A stretch of 64,000 bases of DNA. It comes from Lachnospira sp. UBA4346 (GTDB lineage Bacteria > Bacillota > Clostridia > Lachnospirales > Lachnospiraceae). The DNA lies in the NCBI GenBank assembly GCA_002394205.1, contig DGTC01000053.1:1-64000 (forward strand), given 5' to 3'. Under the pieces are notes generated by a model. It saw nothing but the letters and a program-made list of their open reading frames with translations, was not told where the DNA came from and ran no database searches. Below are positions 34,574 to 43,868 of the stretch, piece by piece. Numbering within the stretch: position 1 is the stretch's first letter; every line of letters begins with the position of its first letter. Made by a program: the position numbers and the translations under genes.

Positions 34574-35220
34574 AAGCGAACGGCATTGATGATTGCCATC
34601 GTCAAATTATAAAATGTAACCGCTGCCATTGCATAAATAAGCCAGCCCTGATAATAATAGTTCTGATTTTTGTATACAATATAAATGGACTCTGCAACAA
34701 GTATTTGATTTAAAAATAGTAATGAAATTCCACAATTCCGATACTTGCGGTATTCCATAATATAATCTGTCGTATCTTTACGGACAACCAAGTTCTGTAA
34801 TAACTGCATCTTTGCAATCACAAGATAAAGATAATACATTCCTAAATAAATGAACCATGTTGCATGATTTATCACACCCAGCGCAATATTAGAGATTACA
34901 TAAATACTATTTATCACAAGCCCCGGAACCATCATAATCTTTGTTCGAAATCTGACATCACTCGAAAACAATTTCCATATGGATAAATCTTGAACAAACT
35001 GCCTGAGTATAATTCCTATGCGAACAATTCCCGTGATACAGACAACAAGCGCATATGCGGATATTCCATAGGCAAGAACCTCTATCGCTTTTGGATATGA
35101 TTTATCATACAATACAATTCCAACAAAAAGAAAAGAAGGAATCGCTATCAGTATGGTCGGAAACACTGACAATACAAAAAATTTGTCCCATACTTTGAAT
35201 AGCTTTTCCTTCATTTTCAT
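34318..35220 (-). CDS. Multi-spanning membrane protein of unknown function
   Basis: Three hundred residues with about eight hydrophobic segments (for example FPTILIAIPSFLFVGIVLY, ALVVCITGIVRIGIIL, MVPGLVINSIYVISNIALG, GVVCCIEFWIGIYMI). No known catalytic or transport motif is recognised. It may be an integral membrane sensor or a MATE-like or DUF-type protein, but I cannot assign it. It is convergent with the MmcQ-EVE gene. Its last 83 codons were duplicated to 54881-55133 as a pseudogene. Confidence 0.7.
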   Translation of the reverse strand: MKMKEKLFKVWDKFFVLSVFPTILIAIPSFLFVGIVLYDKSYPKAIEVLAYGISAYALVVCITGIVRIGIILRQFVQDLSIWKLFSSDVRFRTKIMMVPGLVINSIYVISNIALGVINHATWFIYLGMYYLYLVIAKMQLLQNLVVRKDTTDYIMEYRKYRNCGISLLFLNQILVAESIYIVYKNQNYYYQGWLIYAMAAVTFYNLTMAIINAVRFRKFNSPVLSAVKAINLTTAMVTMLALETAMISQFGGAENEDFRRSMVSMTAGVVCCIEFWIGIYMIRKGNKNLRRLKTAPVSKE

Positions 35221-35456
35221 TCTCTCTTTCTATTACTTCTTATGCTGTCTCACTGATTTCCTTTGCAAACATTACAATGTCACACACAGTTATATCATAT
35301 ATTTCTTACCTTTCGTTCCTTCACAGTTTTATAAAATTGTTTCTTGTAATGCTAACATATTAAAACACGAATATTATATGCAAATTGTATCACAATATGT
35401 CTATATGTACAATTCCGGTTACATTCAATTCCTGTAACTTTGGTATCAAATGCATT

Positions 35457-36785
35457 TTATTCCTGTATTTTAAGGCTCTCTTTTCGCATTTCGATTTTCC
35501 GAAGCCGTTGTCTAAGTCTCTCTTCTTCTCCCTGACTGGTTGGTACATAATACTTCTTTCCAAGAAGGGATTCTGGCAAACAAGTCATATCTGTTACCTT
35601 ATCTACGGTATCATGTGCATATTGATAACCTTTTCCATAATTTAAATCTTTCATCAGGCTGGTTGTTGCATTTCGAAGATGTAGCGGAACCGGTTCTGCA
35701 ATATGCTCTAGCGCGTCTCGTTTTGCCGTCTCATAAGCTACATACAATGCATTAGATTTTGGTGCAAGCGACATATAAACAACTGCCTGTGTCAGATGCA
35801 CCGTACACTCAGGCATTCCGATAAAATGACATGCCTGATATGCTGCAACTGCAATCTCAAGTGCTTTAGGATCTGCAAGTCCTACATCTTCGCTGGCAAA
35901 TCTGGTAATTCTTCTGGCTACATAGAGTGGATCTTCGCCAGATTCCAGCATCCGTGCCAGCCAGTAAACTGCCGCATCTGGATCAGAATTTCGCATAGAC
36001 TTATGCAGTGCCGAGATGATGTTGTAATGTTCCTCTCCTTTCTTGTCATAGAGCAGTGATTTTTTCATGGTACATTGTTCAAATGTTTCCTTTGTTACAA
36101 CCACACTTCCATCTGCCTGAATGTCGCCATTCAACTCCACCATCTCCAATGTAGACAACGCTGTTCTTGCATCACCATCTGAGAATGCAGCAATGAGTTC
36201 TATCGTGCTCTCATCCACCTTTAAATTCACATTTCCAAATCCTCTTGGATCTTTGATGCAGCGCAGCAACAGTTCTTTTATCTCCTCTTCCTTTAAACCT
36301 TGTAGCACGAATACTTTACATCTGGAAAGCAACGCGCCATTGATTTCAAAGGATGGATTTTCTGTGGTTGCCCCAATCAATACAATACTTCCTTTTTCCA
36401 CAAAAGGAAGAAATGCATCCTGCTGTGCTTTATTGAAGCGATGAATTTCATCTACAAACAAAACTGTGCGTTCTCCATATCGTCTTTGCTCCTCTGCCTG
36501 CTTCATAATGTCCTTGATTTCTTTAATTCCACTGGTTACCGCAGAAAATTCAATAAACTCAGCTTTCGTCCTATGTGCGATGATTTTTGCCAACGTCGTC
36601 TTGCCTACTCCGGGCGGTCCCCAAAATATCATGGATGATATCTGATCATTTTCAATCAGTCTGCGAAGTACCTTTCCCTCTCCAAGCAAATGTTTTTGTC
36701 CTACATATTCTTCTAATGTCTGTGGTCGCATTCTCGCAGCAAGCGGCTGTGGAATCTGATTATCAAATAACGTCATCTGCTCCAT
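35457..36785 (-). CDS. rarA: Replication-associated recombination protein A
   Basis: AAA+ ATPase of the RarA/MgsA/WRNIP1 family acting at stalled replication forks, 442 residues. The Walker A is GPPGVGKTT (residues 56-64) and the Walker B is LFVDEIHRF. Sensor 1 is GATTENPSF. The C-terminal tetramerisation region includes DPLYVARRITRFASEDVGLADP. It follows the marR gene by 3 bp and shares its promoter. This is unusual, since rarA normally has no regulator partner; a MarR that also controls the radical SAM operon would link both. Confidence 0.95.
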   Translation of the reverse strand: MEQMTLFDNQIPQPLAARMRPQTLEEYVGQKHLLGEGKVLRRLIENDQISSMIFWGPPGVGKTTLAKIIAHRTKAEFIEFSAVTSGIKEIKDIMKQAEEQRRYGERTVLFVDEIHRFNKAQQDAFLPFVEKGSIVLIGATTENPSFEINGALLSRCKVFVLQGLKEEEIKELLLRCIKDPRGFGNVNLKVDESTIELIAAFSDGDARTALSTLEMVELNGDIQADGSVVVTKETFEQCTMKKSLLYDKKGEEHYNIISALHKSMRNSDPDAAVYWLARMLESGEDPLYVARRITRFASEDVGLADPKALEIAVAAYQACHFIGMPECTVHLTQAVVYMSLAPKSNALYVAYETAKRDALEHIAEPVPLHLRNATTSLMKDLNYGKGYQYAHDTVDKVTDMTCLPESLLGKKYYVPTSQGEEERLRQRLRKIEMRKESLKIQE

Positions 36786-36788
36786 GTT

Positions 36789-37265
36789 TTACTTCCCCCT
36801 TGTGGAATCTTCACGCGGTATTTCTGCCATAGCCGTTTCTAAGTTGTTTAAGATTCTTTCCAGATATGATTCTAACTGTTCAATCTCTTTCTCCTCAAAT
36901 CCATCATAAAAAATACTACTAAGTCTGTCACTAACCTGGTTTCCAACCTGTTCCTGATCGATTCCTGTTTTTGTAAGGTCAAACCACTTTTTACGTTTAT
37001 CTTTCTTATCCTGAACACTTACTACCAATCCCTGTTCTTCCTCCAGGCGCTTTAGCATCAATGTAAGTGTACTGTTTGCTAATCCTGTTACCTGTGCAAG
37101 TTCTGATGCGGTCTGTGGTCTTTTATCCCACAGCGCAGATACAATCTTTCCCTGCTCTGCATTATAAAGAGCCCTTCCATCATTGGATAACAGCCTATTA
37201 AATAATCTTCCATTCAGAAGATGTATTTTTAAAGTAAGGTAACCACCATTTTTTGTAATTGCCAT
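36789..37265 (-). CDS. MarR-family regulator of the radical SAM operon
   Basis: Winged-helix dimer, 158 residues: ALWDKRPQTASELAQVTGLANSTLTLMLKRLEE (HTH), with wing SVQDKKDKRKKWFDLT. From memory it fits the regulator group associated with radical SAM mobile pair systems. The ATG at 37265 follows AGAGAGG. Its promoter carries TTTTATATAAAA exactly as the radical SAM operon promoter does 4 kb away, which suggests co-regulation and autorepression. It is the first gene of a marR-rarA unit. Confidence 0.85.
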   Translation of the reverse strand: MAITKNGGYLTLKIHLLNGRLFNRLLSNDGRALYNAEQGKIVSALWDKRPQTASELAQVTGLANSTLTLMLKRLEEEQGLVVSVQDKKDKRKKWFDLTKTGIDQEQVGNQVSDRLSSIFYDGFEEKEIEQLESYLERILNNLETAMAEIPREDSTRGK

Positions 37266-37323
37266 TTTATTTTCCTCTCTGATTGTTCGCACAAATTTTT
37301 CAATGCTTTCTCTTTTATTTTAC

Positions 37324-37368
37324 ATACTACTATATAAAAATATTTCCGTCAATTATTTTTATATAAAA
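37324..37368 (-). promoter_or_regulatory. marR-rarA promoter with MarR-type palindrome
   Basis: TTGACG (37347-37352), 17 bp, TAGTAT (37324-37329). The perfect palindrome TTTTATATAAAA (37357-37368) is 4 bp upstream of the -35, matching 33336-33380. Confidence 0.8.
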
Positions 37369-37418
37369 CAATATAAACTTTTAAATAAATTTCTACACAT
37401 CTGATTTTGTACATAAAA

Positions 37419-37486
37419 AGAAGGTGTCGCGTACATTCCCACACACCGCCTTTACGATGTTTTTAAGATTGCCTCCGACACCTTCT
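37419..37486. terminator. Long-loop inverted repeat in a gene-free gap
   Basis: A perfect 11-bp inverted repeat AGAAGGTGTCG/CGACACCTTCT encloses 46 bp. Within the 464-bp gap 37266-37729 it is the only structure seen beside the marR promoter. It may end the catabolic operon transcript from the right, but no strong T-run is present. Confidence 0.4.
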
Positions 37487-37729
37487 ATATATTATTCCTT
37501 GAAAATAAAGATAAGTTCATTTTATGATTTTAAATTGTATAAATCCTCCCTCCGGACAATTGCCTGTACCGGACAACATTCCGTTGTGGAGAAATTTGTG
37601 AAAGAATGTAATGCCTATTATTCTTAATCGTTTTGTAACCGGTATAATTAAAAGAAAATTGTTATCAACCCGCGGCATGGATTCATTGACTTCTCTGCAT
37701 ACTCCATCTATCCATTTTCAACATGCTGT

Positions 37730-38857
37730 CTACTGTTTCGCCTTAAATCGATCATAACGTAATTCCTGCAAATCAACATCCGTTTTCCCTTCTGTCACAA
37801 GCATTGACAGATTATAACCGACAGCGGGAGCAATTCCAAATCCATGTCCTGAAAATCCACAGGCAGCGATCAACCCTGGTACTTCATCTATCTTGCTGAT
37901 TACGGGTACTTTATCCGCACATAAATCCATCCAGCCTGCCCATGTTCTTACGATTTTTGCTTTTGAAAGCATTGGAAAATATTTGATAATACCACGACAG
38001 GTAGAAGAAGCGGCAAGACTATTTGTACTCTGCATGCCATTATCCTTGGTAAATCCTTCTAATCCCAGAGTTCCACCAAATACAAAAGAACCGTGTTTGG
38101 TCTGATGTCCGTAAAAATCAGCTTCCGCTGTTCCAAGCATCTGATCAAACATATGTGGCTGCGCCTCTGTTACCAGTGCTTCCAACATCACAGGCTGCAT
38201 CGGAATATCAATTCCTACGGTTGCAAGAACTTCTCTGCTGTTTAAGCCTGCTGCAACAATCACAGTATCTGCTTCATATGTATTATTCGGAGTAATTACC
38301 TTTTTGATAACGCCTTTTACTTTCTTTAAGGCAATCACTTTTTCACCGGAAATAAAATGTACGCCCAATTTTCTCGCGGTCTTATAATATCCCAATGTAG
38401 TAGTAAGCGGATTGGCATGTCCGTCCGTTGGACACCAGCTTGCTCCAATCACTTCATCCGACAAATATGGATTGATTCGTCGCACCTCATCTCCATCAAT
38501 CATTCTTACATCCAAACCAACCGCTTTTGCACGATCTGCAAGCCCTGTTAAAATTTCCATATGCTTTTCGGTCTTTCCCAAACGAAGATTGCCATCCTGA
38601 TGATATTCGCAATCAACTTCCAGTTCTTCTGATAAATTTGGCCATAGATTCTGGATTCCATACATCGCCAATGGCAATTCTCTCGGATCTCTTCCCGACT
38701 GTCTGACTCCGCCACCATTTCTAGATGAACCACCATTTCCAATGTGATCACTTCCCTCCAGAACAATGACCGATACCCCTTTTTTTGCCAAATAATAGGC
38801 GGTAGCACAACCAATGATTCCGCCACCTACAATAATAACATCTGCTGTATAGCCCAT
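37730..38857 (-). CDS. HcnC-like FAD-dependent amino-acid/amine oxidoreductase subunit
   Basis: Catalytic subunit of an electron-transferring dehydrogenase related to HcnC, opine oxidase and D-amino-acid dehydrogenase, 375 residues. The FAD-binding N-terminus is VIIVGGGIIGCATAYYLAKKG (residues about 6-26). GGGVRQSGR lies near the isoalloxazine, and the C-terminus has ACGFSGHGFGIAPAVG. The ATG at 38857 has GGAGG upstream. It is the last gene of an operon with Fe-S and FAD partner subunits (HcnA- and HcnB-like). The substrate is probably an amino acid, imino acid or amine. Confidence 0.87.
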   Translation of the reverse strand: MGYTADVIIVGGGIIGCATAYYLAKKGVSVIVLEGSDHIGNGGSSRNGGGVRQSGRDPRELPLAMYGIQNLWPNLSEELEVDCEYHQDGNLRLGKTEKHMEILTGLADRAKAVGLDVRMIDGDEVRRINPYLSDEVIGASWCPTDGHANPLTTTLGYYKTARKLGVHFISGEKVIALKKVKGVIKKVITPNNTYEADTVIVAAGLNSREVLATVGIDIPMQPVMLEALVTEAQPHMFDQMLGTAEADFYGHQTKHGSFVFGGTLGLEGFTKDNGMQSTNSLAASSTCRGIIKYFPMLSKAKIVRTWAGWMDLCADKVPVISKIDEVPGLIAACGFSGHGFGIAPAVGYNLSMLVTEGKTDVDLQELRYDRFKAKQ

Positions 38858-38861
38858 ATGC

Positions 38862-39188
38862 CTACGCCTCCTTTCTTTCTCTCGCAAAGACATCCATCTC
38901 AATTGGTCGCATCGGTACTCTTGATGTTGCCGGTTCTAATTCTGCCGGCGAAACACCCAACTCTCTGGCAACAATTCCTTTTACCATCTTAGAACAGGTC
39001 TGTCCCTGACAAAGTCCCATTCCTATTCGCAAATATCTGCGAATCTCTGTCAAGGTATACATACCTTCATGAACGGCTCTGCGAATCTCTCCTTTTGTAA
39101 TTTCCTCACATCGACATACAAGCATATCGTCATCCGGTGCTGGTATATACTCACCGATATCCCGATTTCTATCATTCACACTATTCAT
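38862..39188 (-). CDS. Bfd-like [2Fe-2S] protein
   Basis: Small bacterioferritin-associated-ferredoxin-like domain, 108 residues. Ligands are visible: VCRCEEIT (two Cys) and GLCQGQTCSKM (two Cys). In HcnB/opine oxidase complexes this domain is often fused to the FAD subunit. Here it is a separate gene between the HcnB-like and HcnC-like genes. The C-terminal TSRVPMRPIEM is typical of these subunits. It starts at ATG 39188; GTG 39197 is an alternative. Confidence 0.87.
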   Translation of the reverse strand: MNSVNDRNRDIGEYIPAPDDDMLVCRCEEITKGEIRRAVHEGMYTLTEIRRYLRIGMGLCQGQTCSKMVKGIVARELGVSPAELEPATSRVPMRPIEMDVFARERKEA

Positions 39189-39207
39189 AGTAAGCACCTG
39201 TCCTTTC

Positions 39208-40785
39208 TTATTTTGCTTTGTAAAACCTTGCCTTCATCACAAATTCTTTCGGAATTTTAATCGTGAGCAAATTTGTATGATCAAAGGCTTTCACACTTTT
39301 TATATCAACTACTTCAGCTTCACAAACGAATTTTCCATCTCTTCCCAGAGCGATGCCTTTTTCTCCTTTTTCAGGAAGTGGCAAAAATTCATAAGGAAGA
39401 GTAATACTTGCATATTCGTCCTCATAGGTTTCGTCAACCAGAAAGATTGCCTGTCCCGAACATGAGGCAACACACATTCCACATCCTATACACTGTGCCG
39501 TTTCATCAACAGCCGGTAATGATGTGATTTTTTCTCCAATCTTAATACAACCCTTTGGACATGCATCCTGACATGGATTACAAGGGATGTTCTGCGTACA
39601 CTCCATTACCGGATGGATTCCTGCTTTTCTTGTCACACCCGGATAACGCTCAATCTCATTATCTGCCACAAATCCATATTTCAAAAGATTGGTAGAGATC
39701 TCACAACCTTCCTCTGTTTTTTCAATCAGCTTTCTTCGATTTTTCGGAGCAAACATTCCCTGACGAAGTCCATCCAATGTAGCCTCATTTTTCTCAAATT
39801 CCTCGGTCAGTTCCTTTTCATCAATGTAGCCTAAATATTCTGAAGCTGCCACTCCGGCAATTCGACCTTCAATCATTGCTGAACTGGCTTCCTCAATACC
39901 AGACACATCACCAGCCACAAAAACTCCTGGAATAGATGTTTCTCCATATTCGTCCACAATCGGCACCTGTCCGCCTCTCTTCGGATTATCCTCCATCTTG
40001 CAGCCTGCCATTTTTAAAAGCTGCGACATCGGAGATAAACCTACCGCAACGCAAACGGTATCTACGTCAAAATGTTTTTCTGTTCCAGCAATGAACTGAA
40101 ACTTAGAATCAACCTCCGCTATCGTTACTCCCGTAACATGGTCTGTACCTTCAACCTCTTTGATTGTGTGGGACAGATAGAAAGGTACACCCGTTCTCGA
40201 CACTTTGGCAGCATGAACACCATAGCCTCCTATCCTTGGTGCTGCATCTGCGAGTGCTACCACTTCACACCCACACTGTAAGAGCTGAAAACTTACCACC
40301 AATCCAACATTACCAGTTCCAAGCATCAGCACCTTCTCACCCGGCTTTATTCCATGCATATTCATCATCGTCTGAGCTGCACCGGCTCCAATCACTCCTG
40401 GAAGTGTCCATCCCTTAAAATTCACCATATTCTCTGCTGCACCGGTAGCAACTATAATGGCATCCCCTTTATAATGCTCAATCTCCCCTTCACGCTTCAC
40501 GGTAATTTCCTTTTCCATATACATTCCAATTACCGTTGCATTTAGCCGAACCTCTACACCCAACTCCGTTGCTTCCTCTAACAACTGCTTGCCGATGTTA
40601 AATCCTCTGATTTTTGCCTTATGTTCTTTTGAACCAAAAAATTTGTGAATCTGTTTAAACAGCTGACCACCTGGTCTTTCATTTTCATCAAAGACAACTA
40701 CCTGCAGTCCTCTTTTGGCTGCCTCAATCGCAGCGGACAGACCCGAAGGGCCGGCTCCTACTATAATCAAATCATATCTCTTCAT
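39208..40785 (-). CDS. HcnB-like FAD/NAD(P) oxidoreductase with ferredoxin domain
   Basis: Electron-transfer subunit of 525 residues. The FAD Rossmann motif is VGAGPSGLSAAIEAAKRG (residues about 8-25) and a second nucleotide motif is LGTGNVGLVVSFQL. The C-terminal third carries a 2x[4Fe-4S] ferredoxin (CNPCQDACPKGCI, CIGCGMCVASCSG). It receives electrons from the HcnC-like subunit and passes them on through Fe-S centres. The ferredoxin insertion distinguishes it from aerobic HcnB and fits an anaerobe. It is co-transcribed with neighbours at 15-20 bp spacings. Confidence 0.9.
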   Translation of the reverse strand: MKRYDLIIVGAGPSGLSAAIEAAKRGLQVVVFDENERPGGQLFKQIHKFFGSKEHKAKIRGFNIGKQLLEEATELGVEVRLNATVIGMYMEKEITVKREGEIEHYKGDAIIVATGAAENMVNFKGWTLPGVIGAGAAQTMMNMHGIKPGEKVLMLGTGNVGLVVSFQLLQCGCEVVALADAAPRIGGYGVHAAKVSRTGVPFYLSHTIKEVEGTDHVTGVTIAEVDSKFQFIAGTEKHFDVDTVCVAVGLSPMSQLLKMAGCKMEDNPKRGGQVPIVDEYGETSIPGVFVAGDVSGIEEASSAMIEGRIAGVAASEYLGYIDEKELTEEFEKNEATLDGLRQGMFAPKNRRKLIEKTEEGCEISTNLLKYGFVADNEIERYPGVTRKAGIHPVMECTQNIPCNPCQDACPKGCIKIGEKITSLPAVDETAQCIGCGMCVASCSGQAIFLVDETYEDEYASITLPYEFLPLPEKGEKGIALGRDGKFVCEAEVVDIKSVKAFDHTNLLTIKIPKEFVMKARFYKAK

Positions 40786-40799
40786 GACTTCTTCCTCCC

Positions 40800-41126
40800 T
40801 TACTGTTTATCAAATGGTTCCGCAGATACTCCATACTGTGTCTGAACCACCATATTTTCTTTCAATGGTGTGACACAAGTTCTAACATTTAGTTCTCCAT
40901 CTACGACCATAACACAGTCCGTACATCTTCCAATCGCACAGAACACACCTCTCGGTTCATGCTTTTTCTGCGTATAACGGTGAATCACAACCCCATTTGC
41001 TTTCAATGCTGCCATAATAGGTTCACCTTCAAATCCCTCCATCACTTTTCCATCATATGTAAACTGAACTTTTCGCCCTTTTTCCGGGACACCCAGAATT
41101 GGATGTTCTTCTAATCTGATTGCCAT
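40800..41126 (-). CDS. HcnA-like [2Fe-2S] ferredoxin subunit
   Basis: Plant-type [2Fe-2S] domain of 108 residues. Ligand pattern GVFCAIGRCTDCVMVVDG and a later VRTCVTPL give C-x5-C-x2-C...C. This is the HcnA/sarcosine oxidase-alpha-N-terminal type of ferredoxin domain. It starts with GGAGG upstream, and that box lies within the stop region of the RidA fragment, so translation is coupled. Confidence 0.9.
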   Translation of the reverse strand: MAIRLEEHPILGVPEKGRKVQFTYDGKVMEGFEGEPIMAALKANGVVIHRYTQKKHEPRGVFCAIGRCTDCVMVVDGELNVRTCVTPLKENMVVQTQYGVSAEPFDKQ

Positions 41127-41129
41127 ACC

Positions 41130-41258
41130 TTATACCTCCTTTGAAATAATTGCTTCCATCATCAATTCTACATACTGTGTTGGACGATTTAATGCTGTCG
41201 TCCCAACCATGGTAAACAACGGTCTTACATCGTGAAATTTTTCCCTAATTAAATCCAT
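41130..41258 (-). pseudogene. RidA-like C-terminal fragment with its own start
   Basis: Forty-two residues: LIREKFHDVRPLFTMVGTTA, LNRPTQYVELMMEAI. This matches the last third of RidA/YjgF-type imine deaminases, including a VGTTAL strand. Full-length RidA is about 125 residues. GGAGG lies 9 bp before the ATG, so the fragment may be translated. RidA destroys reactive imines made by amino-acid dehydrogenases, which fits this operon, but a 42-residue piece is unlikely to fold as a trimer. Confidence 0.6.
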
Positions 41259-41278
41259 TTCCTGATTCCTCCTTCAAA

Positions 41279-42421
41279 CTATGCCAATTCAGGTTCCTTC
41301 CACAAGTTCAACTTAGTACCAATCCCTTTTTTCAAAGCATTCCGATAACAAATCGTTCCCCATGCTACATCCTCAACAGGCATTCCTCCTATAGAATAGA
41401 TAACAATCTCATCTTCTTTTTCATGAACCGGTGCCCTTCCTAACAACACATCTCCCAAATCAACAAGCTGTGACTTTTTCATCGTTCCTTTTACAATCTG
41501 ATCCTCTACATTAACTGCCGGAATTGGAATGGTATGATACGCCGGATAATCCATCTCCTCTTCCCACGCTTCGTATAGCATAACATTATCCGCCACCATT
41601 CTGGCTCTATGCTCTACAAAATCTTCATCGAATCTTGCTGCCGTCGGACAACAAAACATGGCTCCGGGTTTTATCCATTCCTCCTTCACATACGGATAAG
41701 TTGATGGATCACCAGTTGGACTTGCTGTTGCGATACATATGATATCAGCTCCCCTTACCGCATCTTCCTCACTATCGACCACATCAATATTGGTAATCTG
41801 TGGAAATTCTTCTTTTATATATTTCACAAATGCTAATGTTGATGGAGAATCTGGTCGGCTGCCTTTTATTTTCACAGTATCTATCTTCTCACGTACTGCC
41901 ATTGCTGCCGCAAGTGCCGTTTTATTCATAACACCAGGACCAATAATTCCAATCACCCGACTATCTTCCTTTGAAAAATACTTAATGCCTACTCCCGGAA
42001 CAGCTCCCGTTCGATATGCACTTAATAAGTTTGCTGACATATAAGCAACCGGAGCACCAGTATCCTTATCATTTAATGTCAGCATCAATATGGAACGTGG
42101 AAGTCCCTTCTTCTTATTTTCAACATTGGAGCCATACCATTTCATTCCTGCCATATCAAATTTTCCTCCCAGATACGCAGGCATTGCCATGAATCTCCGG
42201 TCAGGTCCATCAACCGGCATGTTAGGAAATGGTGAGGACTCAGGAAAAGACACCATACATCCATGGGAATTACCGTTTGCTCCCCCCATCCTGTAATCTC
42301 CCACCTTCATGAGTTTAAACATTTCCTCCATGGCCTCCACACAGGAAGCCATATCCTTTACACCTGCCTTTATCATGTCCTCTTCATTTAAATATAAAAA
42401 ATCTACTCTTGGATATGTCAT
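41279..42421 (-). CDS. Ornithine cyclodeaminase/mu-crystallin family enzyme
   Basis: NAD(P)-dependent imine reductase or cyclodeaminase-like protein, 380 residues. It has MPAYLGGKFDMAGMKWYGSN (substrate Lys region), SANLLSAYRTGAVPGVGIKY (Arg and turn) and the Rossmann motif VIGIIGPGVMNKTAL. Relatives annotated as tyramine oxidase subunit B share this length. Context (PII, permease, HcnABC-like) implies amino-acid, imino-acid or amine catabolism. The precise reaction is not clear. Confidence 0.85.
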   Translation of the reverse strand: MTYPRVDFLYLNEEDMIKAGVKDMASCVEAMEEMFKLMKVGDYRMGGANGNSHGCMVSFPESSPFPNMPVDGPDRRFMAMPAYLGGKFDMAGMKWYGSNVENKKKGLPRSILMLTLNDKDTGAPVAYMSANLLSAYRTGAVPGVGIKYFSKEDSRVIGIIGPGVMNKTALAAAMAVREKIDTVKIKGSRPDSPSTLAFVKYIKEEFPQITNIDVVDSEEDAVRGADIICIATASPTGDPSTYPYVKEEWIKPGAMFCCPTAARFDEDFVEHRARMVADNVMLYEAWEEEMDYPAYHTIPIPAVNVEDQIVKGTMKKSQLVDLGDVLLGRAPVHEKEDEIVIYSIGGMPVEDVAWGTICYRNALKKGIGTKLNLWKEPELA

Positions 42422-42445
42422 ATTAACGCCTTGCCTTTCTTTAAT

Positions 42446-43834
42446 TCATTTATGATATTTTTGATATAGCTCATGTTCCATTGCCATGACTTCCTTTATC
42501 TGAAACGGCTTAAAAAGTGGTCGTTTCATCACTTTTTTTATCCATATTGCTCCATAGACTGCAAGAAGCAAAAAAATTCCTATACTAAGTTTGTAAATTC
42601 TTAGTTTTACATCCAGATTGGAATCAATATTATATAACATCCAGACCGTTCCTACGATTCCTATCATCGGCAGCACCGGACTCAAAGGCACCCGAAAGGT
42701 ACGGGGTGCTTTGGGCAGTCTTCTTCGTAAAATTAAGACATTGAGATGAGATATAATGTACGCCATCATCCAGAATACACAGCCCGTCAATATCAAAAAG
42801 GACAATTCATCTGTTGTTGATAATCCAGTCAGATTAATCAAAATCATAATTCCGCCGATTGATAAAATACCAACATAAGGTGCCCCTTTCTTATTTGTCT
42901 TCATAAACACCGAAGGAAGCAGCTTGATTTTCGCCATTCCAGACATAATCAATCCCAACGAGGCAATCGCAGTATTCACGGTACTTGTTACTGCAAGAAC
43001 AGACACAAGCACCATCCATATTGTTCCAGCCTTTCCCAATAACAAACTTCCATATAATACATGCGGTGTAGAACTCTGTGCCAGGGCTTCCCATGGTGTG
43101 TAATGGCTAAAGCCAATTACCATCACAGCCTGCATAAGAAAGACTAAAAGTAAACTGAGAACCATTCCAAGTGGAACATTTCTTCTCGCATTCTTAACCT
43201 GCTTAGAAATAGGAACCACATATTCACACCCTAAAAACAAAAAGAATGCCAATCCACAAAGTGAAAAAATATCTTTGGGGTTACCAGAGATTACTGTCGA
43301 TTGATGAACAACCTGACCATTTCCCCATTCAAAGCATCCAATCAGACCCATAATCAATAGTGATGCTACTAACGCATATGCCACAAAATCCTGAATCTTT
43401 GCAAACATATCAATTCCATTTAGATTTGCTAAAATCAGTACAACTAGCAATACTGTGCAGTAAACCTGACTAGGAATACCTGCTCCTGCAAAAACAGTAC
43501 TTAACGTATTTCCAAACATTGCACATTCCGCACTGCCACAAATTGTATTACATACCAGATATCCTCCAACCATCACAATAATTGTAAGAAAAGGGCCTAC
43601 ACCCGCTAAGGAATATTGGGCAAGTCCACCCGTCAGATTGGGCATCATAGCATTTAATTCCGAAACGGAAAATGCAGTAATTAAATTAAGCATACAACAC
43701 ACGAACATTGCTATGATAAAGGGTATTCCAACTGTAGAAGCCCCTACCCCAAGTGACAAAAGACAACTGGTTGCAACAATCAATCCTACGCCCGTTGCCA
43801 CAGTACTTCCTAACCCTAATTTTTTCTCTTCCAT
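42446..43834 (-). CDS. APC-family amino acid permease
   Basis: Twelve-helix amino-acid/polyamine/organocation transporter, 462 residues. The first helix has the unwound GVGLIVATSCLLSLGVG segment where substrate binds, and further helices include FLGCEYVVPISKQVKNARRN. The ATG at 43834 follows GAGGTGA. It sits directly after the PII-like gene (gap about 34 bp), so transport may be controlled by that protein, and before the catabolic genes, whose substrate it probably imports. Confidence 0.9.
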   Translation of the reverse strand: MEEKKLGLGSTVATGVGLIVATSCLLSLGVGASTVGIPFIIAMFVCCMLNLITAFSVSELNAMMPNLTGGLAQYSLAGVGPFLTIIVMVGGYLVCNTICGSAECAMFGNTLSTVFAGAGIPSQVYCTVLLVVLILANLNGIDMFAKIQDFVAYALVASLLIMGLIGCFEWGNGQVVHQSTVISGNPKDIFSLCGLAFFLFLGCEYVVPISKQVKNARRNVPLGMVLSLLLVFLMQAVMVIGFSHYTPWEALAQSSTPHVLYGSLLLGKAGTIWMVLVSVLAVTSTVNTAIASLGLIMSGMAKIKLLPSVFMKTNKKGAPYVGILSIGGIMILINLTGLSTTDELSFLILTGCVFWMMAYIISHLNVLILRRRLPKAPRTFRVPLSPVLPMIGIVGTVWMLYNIDSNLDVKLRIYKLSIGIFLLLAVYGAIWIKKVMKRPLFKPFQIKEVMAMEHELYQKYHK

Positions 43835-43868
43835 ATATAATCTCACCTCGTTTCTGCTGAAAACACGT

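Noticed and set aside
37424..37627. Possible small protein in the gap left of the HcnC-like gene
   Set aside because: No ribosome binding site, and it overlaps an 11-bp inverted repeat with a 46-bp loop; composition not protein-like.
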